Shown here piece after piece: positions 27,501 to 36,546 of a stretch of 64,000 nucleotides of DNA. The stretch's first letter is position 1. The number at the start of each line of letters is the position of its first letter. The stretch spans positions 2,094,501 to 2,158,500 of the forward strand of contig NZ_CP045798.1 of assembly GCF_000746025.2 (NCBI RefSeq), given 5' to 3'. This DNA comes from Thermanaerosceptrum fracticalcis (GTDB lineage Bacteria; Bacillota; Peptococcia; DRI-13). The translations under genes and the position numbers were made by a program. The notes under the pieces are model-generated. The model was given only the letters and a program-made list of their open reading frames with translations, searched no databases and was not told the DNA's origin.

Positions 27501-27725
27501 CTAATTCTTTTTAATGGTAGCAATAATTACCCCATCTTTTTCGGTTATGTCAATCAGTTCATTACCTGTTTTTTTGCACCAGGCTTGGACATCTCTTTTG
27601 AAACCAGGGTCGGTAACTTCGATCTTGATAACGTCTCCCTCAGCACACTGTTTGCTTTGATTGAAAAGCTGAACGATAGGACCGGGGCATTGAAGCCCGC
27701 GAGCATTAATAAGATATTCTGCCAT
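27501..27725 (-). CDS. TusA/SirA-like sulfur carrier
   Basis: 74 aa, the usual TusA length. The carrier Cys is in ARGLQCPGPIVQL (Cys13, CPxP motif). It accepts and donates persulfide sulfur. Start ATG with GAGGAGGAG upstream. Placed between the rhodanese-containing oxidoreductase and the DsrE-like gene. Confidence 0.92.
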   Translation of the reverse strand: MAEYLINARGLQCPGPIVQLFNQSKQCAEGDVIKIEVTDPGFKRDVQAWCKKTGNELIDITEKDGVIIATIKKN

Positions 27726-27742
27726 GCTAACTCCTCCTCTGT

Positions 27743-29409
27743 TTATTCCACGGTATAGGGATAGGCTTCAATACCTCCGTCGAGGATCGCCACATCCGCA
27801 AAACCTAATTTTTTAAGCGTGGGCAGGGTTAAATAAGCCCTCTTCCCCACTTTGCAAACAAGCACTATTTTTTTGTTGCGGGGTATTTCATCTAAGCGGT
27901 TTGTCAATTGGTTAAAAGGAATATTCAGGGCACCAGGTATGGCCTTAACGAAAAACTCAGCCTCCGTTCGTACGTCGATCACTGCAATCTCTTCTTTTTC
28001 CAGGGCAGTCACCAGGTCTTTGGGGTTCATTCCTGTAAATTTACTCTGCAGCTTGTTGAGCATTACGTTAGCCGCCAGGATGGTAGAACTCATGGCCATG
28101 GAGAAAGGCGGGGCATATGCCAAGTCCAGGCGGGCCAGTTGTTCCACCGTAGCCCCGCAAGACATCATGGCTACAATAATATCAATAGGCTTATCAACTA
28201 CACCTTCCCCTACAATCTGAGCACCCAGGATTTTACCTGTTTCCTTTTCTGCAATAAGCTTCGTAATAATCTGCCTATAACCCGGATAATAATGGGCCTT
28301 GTCGTTAGCCGGAACTAAAACCGTTTCCACGGCATAACCTTTTTGCGTTGCTTGTGCCTCTGTTAAGCCTGTACGAGCAGCCTGCAGTTCAAAGAGCTTA
28401 ATAACACTGGTCCCCAGAACACCGGGTAAAAAGTCCGCTTTTGTTTTATGAGCAACATTCAGACCAGCAATCCTCCCCGTTTTGTTAGCCGTAGAACCCA
28501 TAGGATACCAACAGGTTCCTGGGTTAAAAGGTGGGTGTTTTCGGCACAATCCCCCACAGCATAGATACCGGGAATGTTAGTTTCCATGTATTCATTTACG
28601 GCAATACACCCGGTAGGCCCTAGTTCTATCCCCGCTTCCTTAGCTATCTTGGTATTGGGACGAACCCCTCCGGCCCAGACCACTAGTTGAGCCGGCAACA
28701 CATCCTGAGAAAGCTTAACACCTTGGACTTTACCTTCGGAGTTACCAGTAAAACCGCAAACCCTGGTGGAAGTTCGTATCGCTACGCCCTTTTCTACCAG
28801 ATAGTTTTGGATATACCGGGCTATTTCCTCGTCATAGCCTGGGAGAATGGTAGGGGCCATCTCTACCACAGTGACGGTGATCCCCTTCAGAGTAAGGTTT
28901 TCTGCCACTTCCAGGCCAATAAAGCCAGCACCCACCACCACAGCCTTCTGAACTGCTCCCTCATCCACCAGCTGACGAATGGCTTCCGCATCATCCACCG
29001 TTCTCACGGAATAAATATTCTTGAGGGTAATTCCTTCAACAGGTGGTAAGACGGGCGAAGCGCCTGTAGCTAAGATAAGATAATCATAAGAAACTTCATG
29101 ACAGGCGCCGGTGTTCAGTTCGGTAAACCGTACCGTTTTGCCGGTAGGATCAATGCGGGTTACCTCTCGCCCGGTTAAAACTAAAATTCCCTGTTCCCGC
29201 TCAAATTCTTCGGGTTCCCTCACTACCAGTTCCTTGCGGTCTTTGATGATACTCCCTATATAATAAGGGAGGCCACACCCAGCATAAGAAACATCTTTAT
29301 CTCTGGCGAGTACTATCACTTCCAAGTCCGGATTTTCCCGTTTAGCTTTGCTGGCCGCCTTGGTGCCTGCCGCCACACCGCCAATAACTACTACTCTCTC
29401 CTTCCTCAT
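27743..29409 (-). pseudogene. CoA-disulfide-reductase/rhodanese fusion, frameshifted
   Basis: Two overlapping frames together make one protein of about 555 aa. The first (29409 to about 28512) holds the FAD motif VVIGGVAAGTKAASKAKR, the active Cys in SYAGCGLPYYIG, a central NAD domain and YAVGDCAENTHLLTQEP. The second (from about 28511 to 27743) continues WYPMGSTANKTGRIAGLN, the dimerisation domain and a C-terminal rhodanese with Cys in VLVCKVGKRAY. One base appears to be missing near 28511-28513, between Gln-Glu-Pro and Trp-Tyr-Pro. Both halves are otherwise intact, so a recent mutation or a sequencing error is likely. Confidence 0.88.
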
Positions 29410-29512
29410 AACCTCTCACTCCTCGCACTCAAGCTTTTAAATCAGAAAAATTACAGATATTTCTTCTACATTAATCAACTTTGTGCAATTCCGCACTAGT
29501 ACAGCCAAATAT

Positions 29513-29541
29513 ATTATTATTCATATATATAGTAATGTCAA
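29513..29541 (-). promoter_or_regulatory. Sigma-A promoter of the sulfur-trafficking operon
   Basis: Minus strand TTGACA (29541-29536), 17-bp spacer, AATAAT (29518-29513). The leader of about 100 nt to 29409 shows no riboswitch that I recognise. Confidence 0.55.
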
Positions 29542-29628
29542 TGTTATATTTTGGAATAATCTTGACAGAAAAGTACTGTTACGTTTCTAAGAATAAGTAG
29601 AAAGAGCTCCCAACGGAGCCCCTTATAC

Positions 29629-29832
29629 TTATTGCACTACATCATAACCCTGGTCTTCAATTTCCGTAACAATTTGTTCAAATTTTACTTTCGCCGGGTC
29701 ATATTCAACTGTAACAGTTTTTTCACCCAGATTTACTGCAGCATCCACCCCAATACCCTTTAGGGCTTTCTCAATAGACATTTTGCAGTGGTTGCAGGAC
29801 ATGCCATTCACTTTTAATACTTTTTTCTCCAT
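29629..29832 (-). CDS. copZ: Copper chaperone CopZ
   Basis: 67 aa heavy-metal-associated domain. The metal motif is MSCNHC (Cys12, Cys15), followed by the usual beta-alpha-beta pattern and the GYDV end. It carries Cu(I) to the ATPase CopA encoded 34 bp upstream; the two are likely co-transcribed from the direct-repeat promoter before copA. Confidence 0.92.
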   Translation of the reverse strand: MEKKVLKVNGMSCNHCKMSIEKALKGIGVDAAVNLGEKTVTVEYDPAKVKFEQIVTEIEDQGYDVVQ

Positions 29833-29866
29833 AATTAACCTCCTAAATTGTTGATTTAATTTATTT

Positions 29867-32281
29867 TTATCTGGAAGCTGATTTATGCTTCCAGCGCTTC
29901 AATCTTAGGGCATTTGTCACTACGGAAACAGAACTGAAAGCCATAGCTGCTCCCGCTATAACCGGGCTTAATAAGCCCATGGCCGCCACGGGAATACCCA
30001 ATGTGTTATAGATGAGGGCCCAAAAGAGGTTTTGCTTAATATTGCGCATGGTAGCCCGGCTTAATTTAATACTTGCCGGTATGCCCCTTAGGTCACCACG
30101 CATGAGGGTGATATCGGCAGCCTCCATGGCCACGTCAGTCCCTGTGCCGATAGCCATCCCCACATCAGCCGTGGCCAGGGCGGGAGCATCATTAATCCCG
30201 TCACCCACCATGCCTACCTTTTTACCCTGGGCTTTGAGTTTTTCTACTTCATTAGCCTTATCTTCGGGTAAGACTTCCGCCAGGACATGGGTGATTCCAA
30301 CCTGTTTGGCAATGGCCTGAGCGGTACGCCTGTTATCACCCGTAATCATGACTACATCAATACCCATGGCCTGGAGTTCTCTGATGGCCTCCGCTGAATT
30401 CTCCTTGACAGTGTCAGCCACAGCAATAATTCCTGCAATGGTACCGTCCATAGCCATCAGCATGGCTGTCTTACCCTGGTTTTCCAGTTCACTCATTTTA
30501 TCTTCTATTTGCTCAATGGCCACATTTCTTTCTCTCATCAGTTTTCTTGTACCCAACAATATGGCTTTATTGTCAACAGTAGCTTCCACACCATGACCCG
30601 GGATAGCGGCGAAATGTTGCGGGTCGGGTAATTCACCGAAGACTTCTTTGCCCCGTTTGACAATGGCTTCCCCTAAGGGGTGTTCGGAACCTTTCTCGGT
30701 AATGGCTGCGATGCGTAGTATTTCATTTTCTGATAAGGAAATTAGGCTCAATACATCAGTAACTTCGGGCTGCCCTTTGGTGATGGTTCCTGTTTTGTCA
30801 AGGACGACTGTATCGAGCTTATGGGCATTTTCCAAATGTTCTCCACCCTTGATCAAGATACCGTTTTCTGCTCCTTTGCCTGTCCCCACCATGATGGAAG
30901 TGGGAGTTGCCAATCCTAAGGCACAAGGGCAAGCAATAACCAGAACAGCGGTAAAGTTAATGAGGGCTCGCGTGAAGTTACCTGGGTCAACAATAAAGTA
31001 CCAGACTAAGGCTGTAGCAATAGCAATCACGATAACAGCAGGTACGAAATAGGCTGAAATTATGTCGGCTAATCTCTGAATCGGAGCCTTGGAGCCTTGA
31101 GCATCTTCTACGATTTTGATGATCTGGGCCAAAGCCGTGTCTTTACCAACTTTGGTAGCCTCAAACTTGAAGCTGCCGTGTTTGTTGATGGTAGCCCCAA
31201 TGACCTGGTCCCCTACTTTTTTGTCCACGGGTATGCTTTCCCCGGTCAACATAGATTCGTCTACAGCGGAATATCCTTCTTTGATGACACCATCCACAGG
31301 GATTTTTTCCCCGGGACGTACCAGAATCAGATCACCTACTACTACTTCTTCAATGGGTATATCAAGTTCTTGGCCATCCCGGATGACCCGGGCCGTTTTA
31401 GCTTGCAGCCCCATCAATTTTTTGATGGCTTCCGACGTTTTGCCCTTAGCAATGGCCTCTAAAAGTTTGCCTAAAATAATGAGCGTAATGATAATGGCCG
31501 AGGTTTCGTAGTAGACGTGCATTTCCCCGATTTGTTCTCCCCAGAAAGTGACCACTAAGCTGAAGAAATAGGCTGCCGAGGTACCCAGTGCTACCAGGAC
31601 TGCCATGTTGGCACTGCGGTTTTTTAGGGCATAATAGCCATCTTTATAAAACTGTGCGCCGGCAATGAATTGGATGGGTGTAGCCAAAGCTAATTGGAAA
31701 TACCTGTTAAATAATATTTCCGGAGCCCAGGCCCATTTGAAGAGTTCAGCAAACATATAAAAGGCCAGGGGGAAGGAGAGAACGGCGGAAAAAATGAAGT
31801 AAGCTTTCTGTCTTTTAATTTCTCTTTCTCGAGCTTCCCGTTCTTTGTCTACATCTAATTTGTCATCGACCATTTCAGCCTTGTATCCCAACTTTTCAAT
31901 GGCCTGTTTAAAGTCTTGAACCCCGATAGTGCCAGAGAAATAGGCTATGGAGGCCTTTTCTGTAGCCAGGTTTACCGTTGCCTTGGTAACCCCCGGTAAG
32001 GAATTCAGTTTTCTTTCAATCTTAGCCGCACAGGCCGCACAGGTCATACCAATAATTTTTAAGTCAACCTTATCTGAGACTAAGGTATAACCCAGATCAG
32101 CAATTTTTTTGTTAAAATCATCTACACCTACTTGTTGAGGGTCATACTCTATAGTAGCTTTCTCCAGGGCTAAATTTACGTTAGCGCCGGTTACACCTTT
32201 CATTTTACCCAGCGCTCGCTCGATCTTGGCAGCGCAGGCTGCACAGGTCATACCCTGTATTTTAAAACTGGTCTTTTCCAT
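29867..32281 (-). CDS. copA: Cu(I)-exporting P1B-type ATPase
   Basis: 804 aa. Two N-terminal metal-binding domains, each with CAAC (near residues 13-16 and 81-84), and eight membrane helices. The transport site is [15 protein letters not shown] is in the actuator domain. The phosphorylated Asp is in DKTGT, the ATP-site His in [10 protein letters not shown], and [12 protein letters not shown] and the last helix ([15 protein letters not shown]) follow. These match copper exporters. No csoR or copY regulator gene is adjacent; a direct-repeat promoter lies upstream at 32358-32411. Confidence 0.96.
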   Translation of the reverse strand: MEKTSFKIQGMTCAACAAKIERALGKMKGVTGANVNLALEKATIEYDPQQVGVDDFNKKIADLGYTLVSDKVDLKIIGMTCAACAAKIERKLNSLPGVTKATVNLATEKASIAYFSGTIGVQDFKQAIEKLGYKAEMVDDKLDVDKEREAREREIKRQKAYFIFSAVLSFPLAFYMFAELFKWAWAPEILFNRYFQLALATPIQFIAGAQFYKDGYYALKNRSANMAVLVALGTSAAYFFSLVVTFWGEQIGEMHVYYETSAIIITLIILGKLLEAIAKGKTSEAIKKLMGLQAKTARVIRDGQELDIPIEEVVVGDLILVRPGEKIPVDGVIKEGYSAVDESMLTGESIPVDKKVGDQVIGATINKHGSFKFEATKVGKDTALAQIIKIVEDAQGSKAPIQRLADIISAYFVPAVIVIAIATALVWYFIVDPGNFTRALINFTAVLVIACPCALGLATPTSIMVGTGKGAENGILIKGGEHLENAHKLDTVVLDKTGTITKGQPEVTDVLSLISLSENEILRIAAITEKGSEHPLGEAIVKRGKEVFGELPDPQHFAAIPGHGVEATVDNKAILLGTRKLMRERNVAIEQIEDKMSELENQGKTAMLMAMDGTIAGIIAVADTVKENSAEAIRELQAMGIDVVMITGDNRRTAQAIAKQVGITHVLAEVLPEDKANEVEKLKAQGKKVGMVGDGINDAPALATADVGMAIGTGTDVAMEAADITLMRGDLRGIPASIKLSRATMRNIKQNLFWALIYNTLGIPVAAMGLLSPVIAGAAMAFSSVSVVTNALRLKRWKHKSASR

Positions 32282-32357
32282 AATTGTTCACCTTCCTTAT
32301 CTTTGACCCATCCCAGTTATAGCATGAGATGAGCATCACTATTTAATGCATGAATTA

Positions 32358-32411
32358 AGCATAACAGAAAAAATTGTAAAATCTATAATCAAATTTTGAA
32401 CAAATTGTGAA
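32358..32411 (-). promoter_or_regulatory. Direct-repeat promoter of copA-copZ
   Basis: Minus strand: TTCACAATTTG then TTCAAAATTTG (32411-32390), 26 nt, then -10 TATGCT (32363-32358). Divergent from the promoter at 32489-32542; 77 bp separate the two repeat blocks. Confidence 0.78.
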
Positions 32412-32488
32412 GTTAATGATTTTCGGTACAGTCCATACAATAATTCCTCTTTTTTTCACACGTTCTACCTCCAACGACCCGCATATTT

Positions 32489-32542
32489 TTCACATTTTCT
32501 ACAAATTTTTGTCACAATTTGTTGACATTATTGGTATATAAT
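32489..32542 (+). promoter_or_regulatory. Direct-repeat promoter of the Met-rich lipoprotein gene
   Basis: TTCACATTTTC then TACAAATTTTT (32489-32510), 26 nt carrying a third and fourth copy in register (GTCACAATTTG, TTGACATTATT), then -10 TATAAT (32537-32542). The tempting TTGACA at 32522 is only 9 bp from the -10, so it is better read as the fourth repeat. Confidence 0.8.
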
Positions 32543-32649
32543 TCCCTATGGTAAGGATGGCATGTTTTACCAGAGGGGGTGATTAAGAAAACAAACTTAC
32601 ATACTAAATTCACCAAATTCTATATTTTCCTAAAGAAAGGATGTTAATT

Positions 32650-33045
32650 ATGAAGAAAGTCTTAATTATTCTAGGTATGATGATCATTTTAGCTCTTATT
32701 GTCACAGGTTGTTCTTCCGGAAAAACCTCACAAAACATGATGATGACTCCCGCAGATATGTCCAAAACAATGATGCAAAATCCCAATATGATGGTTGACG
32801 TAATGTCATCGAAAGATATGAAAAACACCATGGTAAACGTCATGAGTTCGCCTAAGATGAAACCTATGATGATGGAAATGATGCAGTCACCCGAAATGCA
32901 AGCTCAAATGATGGAAGTCATGAAGGCTAAAGAAACCCGTGAAGCTATGCTAAAAATTATGTCGGACCCTAAAATGAAGGATTTTATGATTGAAATGATG
33001 TCTGACCCCCGTATGAAGGACGTCCTGGATGCAGTAAAAAAATAA
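32650..33045 (+). CDS. Met-rich repeat lipoprotein (paralogue of 31-366)
   Basis: 131 aa. The ATG at 32650 has AAAGGA upstream. Lipobox Ile-Val-Thr-Gly-Cys near residue 21. The mature protein is a series of roughly 13-residue units such as MMMEMMQSPEMQA, MLKIMSDPKMKD and MIEMMSDPRMKD, with over 25 methionines. The unit length and the Pro-Glu/Asp-Pro turn match the lipoprotein at 31-366 and the repeats of GerD-type proteins. It is divergent from copA under a matching promoter, so a copper-linked role is as likely as a germination role. Confidence 0.75.
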   Translation: MKKVLIILGMMIILALIVTGCSSGKTSQNMMMTPADMSKTMMQNPNMMVDVMSSKDMKNTMVNVMSSPKMKPMMMEMMQSPEMQAQMMEVMKAKETREAMLKIMSDPKMKDFMIEMMSDPRMKDVLDAVKK

Positions 33046-33056
33046 ACGTAGAAGTA

Positions 33057-33091
33057 GGGCCTTAACCTTAAACCCGGTTAAGGCCCTTTTT
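33057..33091 (+). terminator. Rho-independent terminator after the lipoprotein gene
   Basis: Perfect 11-bp stem GGGCCTTAACC / GGTTAAGGCCC followed by TTTTT. Confidence 0.9.
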
Positions 33092-33164
33092 AGACCTATT
33101 TCATTGAATAAAAAGGCATGTGCGCTCCAACACATGCCTCCAAAATGGGGAGGATTTTTCTTAT

Positions 33165-33341
33165 TTAATGGCAGCTTTTTTGATTTTTATTATTTTCTTC
33201 TGAAGATTCGGAGCTTCTCCTGTTTCCATGATTCCCGTGGGAATGCCCACCATGACCACCGCAGCAGCCACCGCGTCTCATCATGAAGAACATGAGCAGA
33301 CCTAAAGCCAGATAAGGTAAATAAGCTTGTAATTGTTCCAT
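33165..33341 (-). CDS. Small membrane protein with Cys/His/Gly-rich tail
   Basis: 58 aa from the ATG at 33341 (GGAGG 8 nt upstream). One membrane helix (residues 7-23, YLPYLALGLLMFFMM), then RRGGCCGGHGGHSHGNHGN, a Cys-Cys and multi-His tail that looks like a metal-binding segment. The last gene of the operon led by the lipoprotein at 34066; the gap to the metallopeptidase gene is 14 bp. No family assigned. Confidence 0.7.
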   Translation of the reverse strand: MEQLQAYLPYLALGLLMFFMMRRGGCCGGHGGHSHGNHGNRRSSESSEENNKNQKSCH

Positions 33342-33355
33342 GATCACGACCTCCT

Positions 33356-34051
33356 TTAAGTTTCATCACGAAAGATTCCAGCTAAAGCTAACAATCTTAC
33401 CAGGTTACTGACCGCCATAAAAGCAGCGGCTACATAGGTGAGGGCAGCAGCATTTAAAACGGCATCCAAAGATCGGAATTCAAAAGGTGTTACCAGGTTG
33501 TTCTCTTCTAACATGGCCAGAGCCCTGTGACTGGCATTATATTCTACCGGCAAGGTTATAAGCTGAAACACTACTACGCCGATAAAGGCAAAAACACCAA
33601 TTTTGATGAGAGACGGTATAGTCATAATCAGCCCTAAGAAGAGCAAGGGAAAAGCCAGGGAGGAACCAATCTGGGCAACGGGGATCAGAGAATTTCGCAG
33701 GTTTAGCGGCAGATATCCCCGGCTGTGTTGAACAGCATGGCCAACTTCGTGGGCGGCCACCCCCAGGCTGGTTACAGAAGCAGTACTATACACCTGAGGT
33801 GAAAGTCTCACTACACCCTCTCTCGGGTCGTAATGATCCCCCATAGGGGATTCGGTCATTTCTACCTGTATGTGGTCTAAGCCATATATATGGAGAAGAC
33901 TCTGAGCCGCTTCCGCACCGGTAAGACCTGCCATATTCCTTTCCTGGGCATACCGTTCAAATACACTTCTCACCCGGTTCTGGGCATAGAAGGCCAGGAT
34001 CATGGCGGGAATCAAGATTAAAAAAGTTGAGTCGAAAAAGAATGGAAACAT
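33356..34051 (-). CDS. Membrane zinc metallopeptidase (YugP-like)
   Basis: 231 aa, family of neutral zinc metallopeptidases (YugP type). The zinc motif HEVGHAVQH is near residue 101, with membrane helices at the N-terminus, near residues 130-165 and at the C-terminus. Typical family features are the first helix ending AFYAQNRVRSVFERYAQ and the ALTYVAAAFMAVSNLVRLL end. Substrate unknown. It lies in an operon of envelope proteins under the direct-repeat promoter at 34635-34688. Confidence 0.9.
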   Translation of the reverse strand: MFPFFFDSTFLILIPAMILAFYAQNRVRSVFERYAQERNMAGLTGAEAAQSLLHIYGLDHIQVEMTESPMGDHYDPREGVVRLSPQVYSTASVTSLGVAAHEVGHAVQHSRGYLPLNLRNSLIPVAQIGSSLAFPLLFLGLIMTIPSLIKIGVFAFIGVVVFQLITLPVEYNASHRALAMLEENNLVTPFEFRSLDAVLNAAALTYVAAAFMAVSNLVRLLALAGIFRDET

Positions 34052-34065
34052 CTTTTATACCTCCT

Positions 34066-34605
34066 TTATGGGGTTAAATATTTTTTCTCCCAGACAAGTT
34101 CACGTTTGGCAGCACCACCATAATTTTCGATAACCAATTTGATACCATCAAGGTTTTGTAAGTTGAAACCGGTGTCTTTAAAATGTAGATTGCCGACGAT
34201 ATGGTGACCATCCCCGCTTACCTGTTCCCATTCGGATATGGAGGAAAGGAGATTTCCTTTGGCATCATAAAGTTTGGCATATTGATTTAAAGGATACCTG
34301 GCTAGGTCTACCGAATGGGTATTAAGGGAAACGATAAAAGTCAAATTACCTTTTTTCCCTTGGCCTATGGGATTGGCGTATGTTGCCGATACAGCCACTG
34401 CTCCTTCTTCATTCACACGCTCTAAATCTTTTGAACTAATCTTACCGCTTGGGTTTTCCTTTTTCCCAACCTCACCCGGTGTAGGTGAAGAACTTACATT
34501 TTGCACGTTATTTTTTTGGTCATTACCTGCTTTGGCACTACAGCCGGCGGCTAAAACAACTGCCGCGATTAAAATAACCAGTATGCTGATTCCTCTTTTA
34601 TTCAT
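34066..34605 (-). CDS. Lipoprotein of unknown function
   Basis: About 179 aa from the ATG at 34605 (GAGG 8 nt upstream). Lipobox Leu-Ala-Ala-Gly-Cys near residue 22, a Ser/Asn linker, then a beta-rich domain (residues about 65-175) with FIVSLNTHSVDLARYPLNQYAKLYD and GGDGHHI-like turns (SGDGHHIVGNLHF). It contains a His-His pair but no catalytic pattern. Leads the operon with the metallopeptidase and the Cys/His-rich small protein. Confidence 0.72.
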   Translation of the reverse strand: MNKRGISILVILIAAVVLAAGCSAKAGNDQKNNVQNVSSSPTPGEVGKKENPSGKISSKDLERVNEEGAVAVSATYANPIGQGKKGNLTFIVSLNTHSVDLARYPLNQYAKLYDAKGNLLSSISEWEQVSGDGHHIVGNLHFKDTGFNLQNLDGIKLVIENYGGAAKRELVWEKKYLTP

Positions 34606-34634
34606 TTCATCCACCTCAAACTATTTTTAACGTA

Positions 34635-34688
34635 AGGATAACATGAAGTCGTGTCTAAACTGTTATCAATTTGTGTACAAATTATGAA
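34635..34688 (-). promoter_or_regulatory. Direct-repeat promoter of the lipoprotein/metallopeptidase operon
   Basis: Minus strand: TTCATAATTTG then TACACAAATTG (34688-34667), 26 nt beginning ATAACAGTTTAGACAC, then -10 TATCCT (34640-34635). Confidence 0.82.
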
Positions 34689-34719
34689 GGTTTTTGGAGA
34701 AAACTCCCTAACAGTAATC

Positions 34720-34773
34720 TTCATAAAATTTTCACGATTCCCCAACAGATTTGTCAAGATTAAATAATATAAT
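34720..34773 (+). promoter_or_regulatory. Direct-repeat promoter of the 34809 gene
   Basis: TTCATAAAATT then TTCACGATTCC (34720-34741), 26 nt, then -10 TATAAT (34768-34773). Back to back with the promoter at 34635-34688, 31 bp apart. Confidence 0.78.
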
Positions 34774-34808
34774 TTACATACTCACATAATTAGTTTGGAG
34801 TGATTGGT

Positions 34809-35201
34809 TTGTCCTCTGAATTCAAAAATATCCTCTCCATCATCCTCTTTGGTGATAACAAGGAGCATAAAGACGATGATGTAAATTTGCCAAAACTTCT
34901 CAATCTCTTAAAGGAGCAGGAGAACAAAACCAAGTATTATTTGGAGAAACTTGACCACTACATAATTCAATTACGTGATGATCAGTTTGCCGGAAATATA
35001 CCTGAAGCACAAAAACTGTTTATGGCAGAACAAATTGCTTATCTGGAAAAACAAAAACTCACTTTAATCCAGGATTTGGAGAACTTATTATTATGGAAAG
35101 AAAGACTAAATTATTATCTTCTTACGACCAAAATAAACTCTATACACCTGGATAACCTGGACCTGGAGCTGAGATTACTCCAAATAAATAATCTAAAATA
35201 A
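34809..35201 (+). CDS. Hypothetical coiled-coil protein
   Basis: 130 aa from a TTG at 34809 with GGAG 8 nt upstream. Not recognised. It is Leu/Lys/Glu-rich and mostly helical: KLLNLLKEQENKTKYYLEKL, then QKLFMAEQIAYLEKQKLTLI. It has no signal peptide, so probably cytosolic. It has a well-formed direct-repeat promoter, which makes it a member of the same putative regulon and argues for a real gene. Base use is normal for the region. Confidence 0.65.
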   Translation: MSSEFKNILSIILFGDNKEHKDDDVNLPKLLNLLKEQENKTKYYLEKLDHYIIQLRDDQFAGNIPEAQKLFMAEQIAYLEKQKLTLIQDLENLLLWKERLNYYLLTTKINSIHLDNLDLELRLLQINNLK

Positions 35202-35218
35202 TTGATAAAGTGACTTAG

Positions 35219-35264
35219 AAAGCCCACCTTTACATAATATTTAGGTGGGCTTCCATAATTTTTT
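35219..35264 (+). terminator. Terminator after the 34809 gene
   Basis: Stem AAGCCCACCT / AGGTGGGCTT with a 13-nt loop, followed by a T-rich stretch ending in TTTTTT. Confidence 0.75.
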
Positions 35265-35322
35265 GGGGACATTCCTGTCCCTGAGACAGACCCGAACTTC
35301 AGCAGGTGTGTCTCCTTTCCTT

Positions 35323-35577
35323 TTACTCAACAGGAGATGCCTTCTGTTCCTTAGCCTTATTGTTGTCTTCACCATGGCAGTTTTGACCTTTATCGCGCAT
35401 ACCAAACATCATGAGAACATGCATGAGGGGACAGGCCAGGAGAAAGAGCCAGGTAAGATTGGCACCGGAGAACGAATTTTTGAGCTGGGGAGCAAAAAAC
35501 ATGAAAGCGACAATAGGAAGCAGGCAGCACAACATCATTAACAGACCTTGTAAGGGACCATGATTTTTGTGATTCAT
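35323..35577 (-). CDS. DUF2933-like small membrane protein
   Basis: 84 aa, two membrane helices: residues 8-28 (LQGLLMMLCCLLPIVAFMFF) and 42-60 (WLFLLACPLMHVLMMFG). The second helix plus MRDKG and a following Cys-His (QNCHGED) resembles DUF2933 proteins, which are often found with copper resistance genes. Its Met, Cys and His in and after the helix could bind metal. Downstream of the CcdA-like gene in the same operon. Start ATG behind AAGGAGG. Confidence 0.72.
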   Translation of the reverse strand: MNHKNHGPLQGLLMMLCCLLPIVAFMFFAPQLKNSFSGANLTWLFLLACPLMHVLMMFGMRDKGQNCHGEDNNKAKEQKASPVE

Positions 35578-35618
35578 AATTAAATTCCTCCTTCAACATT
35601 CTTCTAAAAATTTTATTA

Positions 35619-36353
35619 TTACATACCGATAGGAAGCTTAAAGGGTAACAGTTTAGCGGTAAAGGCCGTTAATAAGGTGAACTTATCAAGCATAATTAAG
35701 ACGCCCATTCCCAGCATAATCAAACCTAAAACTAGATTGACTGTTTTTTCTACCTGCCAGGTCCTGTGGATGGCTTTGATAATTTTGTCCATATAAAGAC
35801 TGGCCAGTAGATAAGGTATGGCTAAACCGGTAGAGAAGAAGAACATGACCGTCATACCGCTGGAAATAGACCCTAAAGAACCTGCCATGATCAGGATAGA
35901 GTAGAGGACTGGACCAATGCAGTGAGAGCAGGCTACAGCGAAAACAATACCGATGCCAAATGCCTTTAAATAACTTGCTTTTCCTTTTCCCTCAGCACCG
36001 GGTATCTTGCAGTGGTCAGGACCTTTCTTGCCTATAAGGCCAAGGATATTTAAGGCCAATAGAATTACGGCTGCTCCCCCGATGAAGTTTAAGACCTGTT
36101 TGTATTCCTTTAATAACTTAGAAAAGGCTCCGGCTGCACCACCGGCCAGCGTAAAGATAATAGTAAAGGCTAACACAAACATGAGGGTTTTAAGGAATAT
36201 TTCCTTTTTCAATTCTTTGTTATCCGGGAGGTTGCGCAATTCTTTCAAGGACAGACCGGTAATAAAGGTAAAATAACCCGACAGCATAGGGATGATACAG
36301 GGTGAAACAAAAGAGACGATCCCTGCCAGAAATGATAGTAAATAAAGACTCAT
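35619..36353 (-). CDS. CcdA/DsbD-family thiol-disulfide transmembrane protein
   Basis: 244 aa, six to seven membrane helices. The redox cysteines sit where CcdA places them: SPCIIPMLSGYF in helix 1 and ACSHCIGPVLYSI in helix 4. Such proteins carry reducing power from cytosolic thioredoxin to the outside for cytochrome c or metalloprotein assembly. No cytochrome c gene is in the window, so delivery to extracytoplasmic metal proteins is one option. First gene after the direct-repeat promoter at 36385-36438. Confidence 0.9.
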   Translation of the reverse strand: MSLYLLSFLAGIVSFVSPCIIPMLSGYFTFITGLSLKELRNLPDNKELKKEIFLKTLMFVLAFTIIFTLAGGAAGAFSKLLKEYKQVLNFIGGAAVILLALNILGLIGKKGPDHCKIPGAEGKGKASYLKAFGIGIVFAVACSHCIGPVLYSILIMAGSLGSISSGMTVMFFFSTGLAIPYLLASLYMDKIIKAIHRTWQVEKTVNLVLGLIMLGMGVLIMLDKFTLLTAFTAKLLPFKLPIGM

Positions 36354-36384
36354 AGAAATCCTCCGTTTTCTTTTTCCTGACCAT

Positions 36385-36438
36385 AGTTTAGTACAAATAA
36401 GTGTCTAAACTTTTATCAATTTGTGAAAGAACTATGAA
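36385..36438 (-). promoter_or_regulatory. Direct-repeat promoter of the CcdA-like operon
   Basis: Minus strand: TTCATAGTTCT then TTCACAAATTG (36438-36417), 26 nt beginning ATAAAAGTTTAGACAC, then -10 TAAACT (36390-36385). The spacer is nearly the same as that at 34641-34666. Confidence 0.8.
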
Positions 36439-36447
36439 CTTTATATG

Positions 36448-36501
36448 TTCACAATATCTTCACACTTTGGTGAAAGTTTGTACACTTCTTTTTTGTACAA
36501 T
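36448..36501 (+). promoter_or_regulatory. Direct-repeat promoter of the lgt-like operon
   Basis: TTCACAATATC then TTCACACTTTG (36448-36469), 26 nt with a third and fourth repeat (GTGAAAGTTTG, TACACTTCTTT), then -10 TACAAT (36496-36501). Only 9 bp separate it from the divergent promoter. Confidence 0.82.
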
Positions 36502-36546
36502 AAAGACCATGACGCCCCCACCCAGTAAAAAAGGAGGTAATACATT

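Noticed and set aside
32522-32542. TTGACA followed by TATAAT read as an ordinary sigma-A promoter
   Set aside because: Only 9 bp separate the two boxes. The TTGACA falls in the fourth position of the 11-nt repeat array, and the -10 fits the 26-nt rule from 32510.
33170-33290. Possible transposon remnant near the Cys/His-rich gene
   Set aside because: No inverted repeats, target duplication or transposase-like frame were found there or elsewhere in the window.
35245-35541. A 98-codon plus-strand open frame
   Set aside because: It overlaps the better supported DUF2933-like gene on the other strand and begins inside a terminator region.
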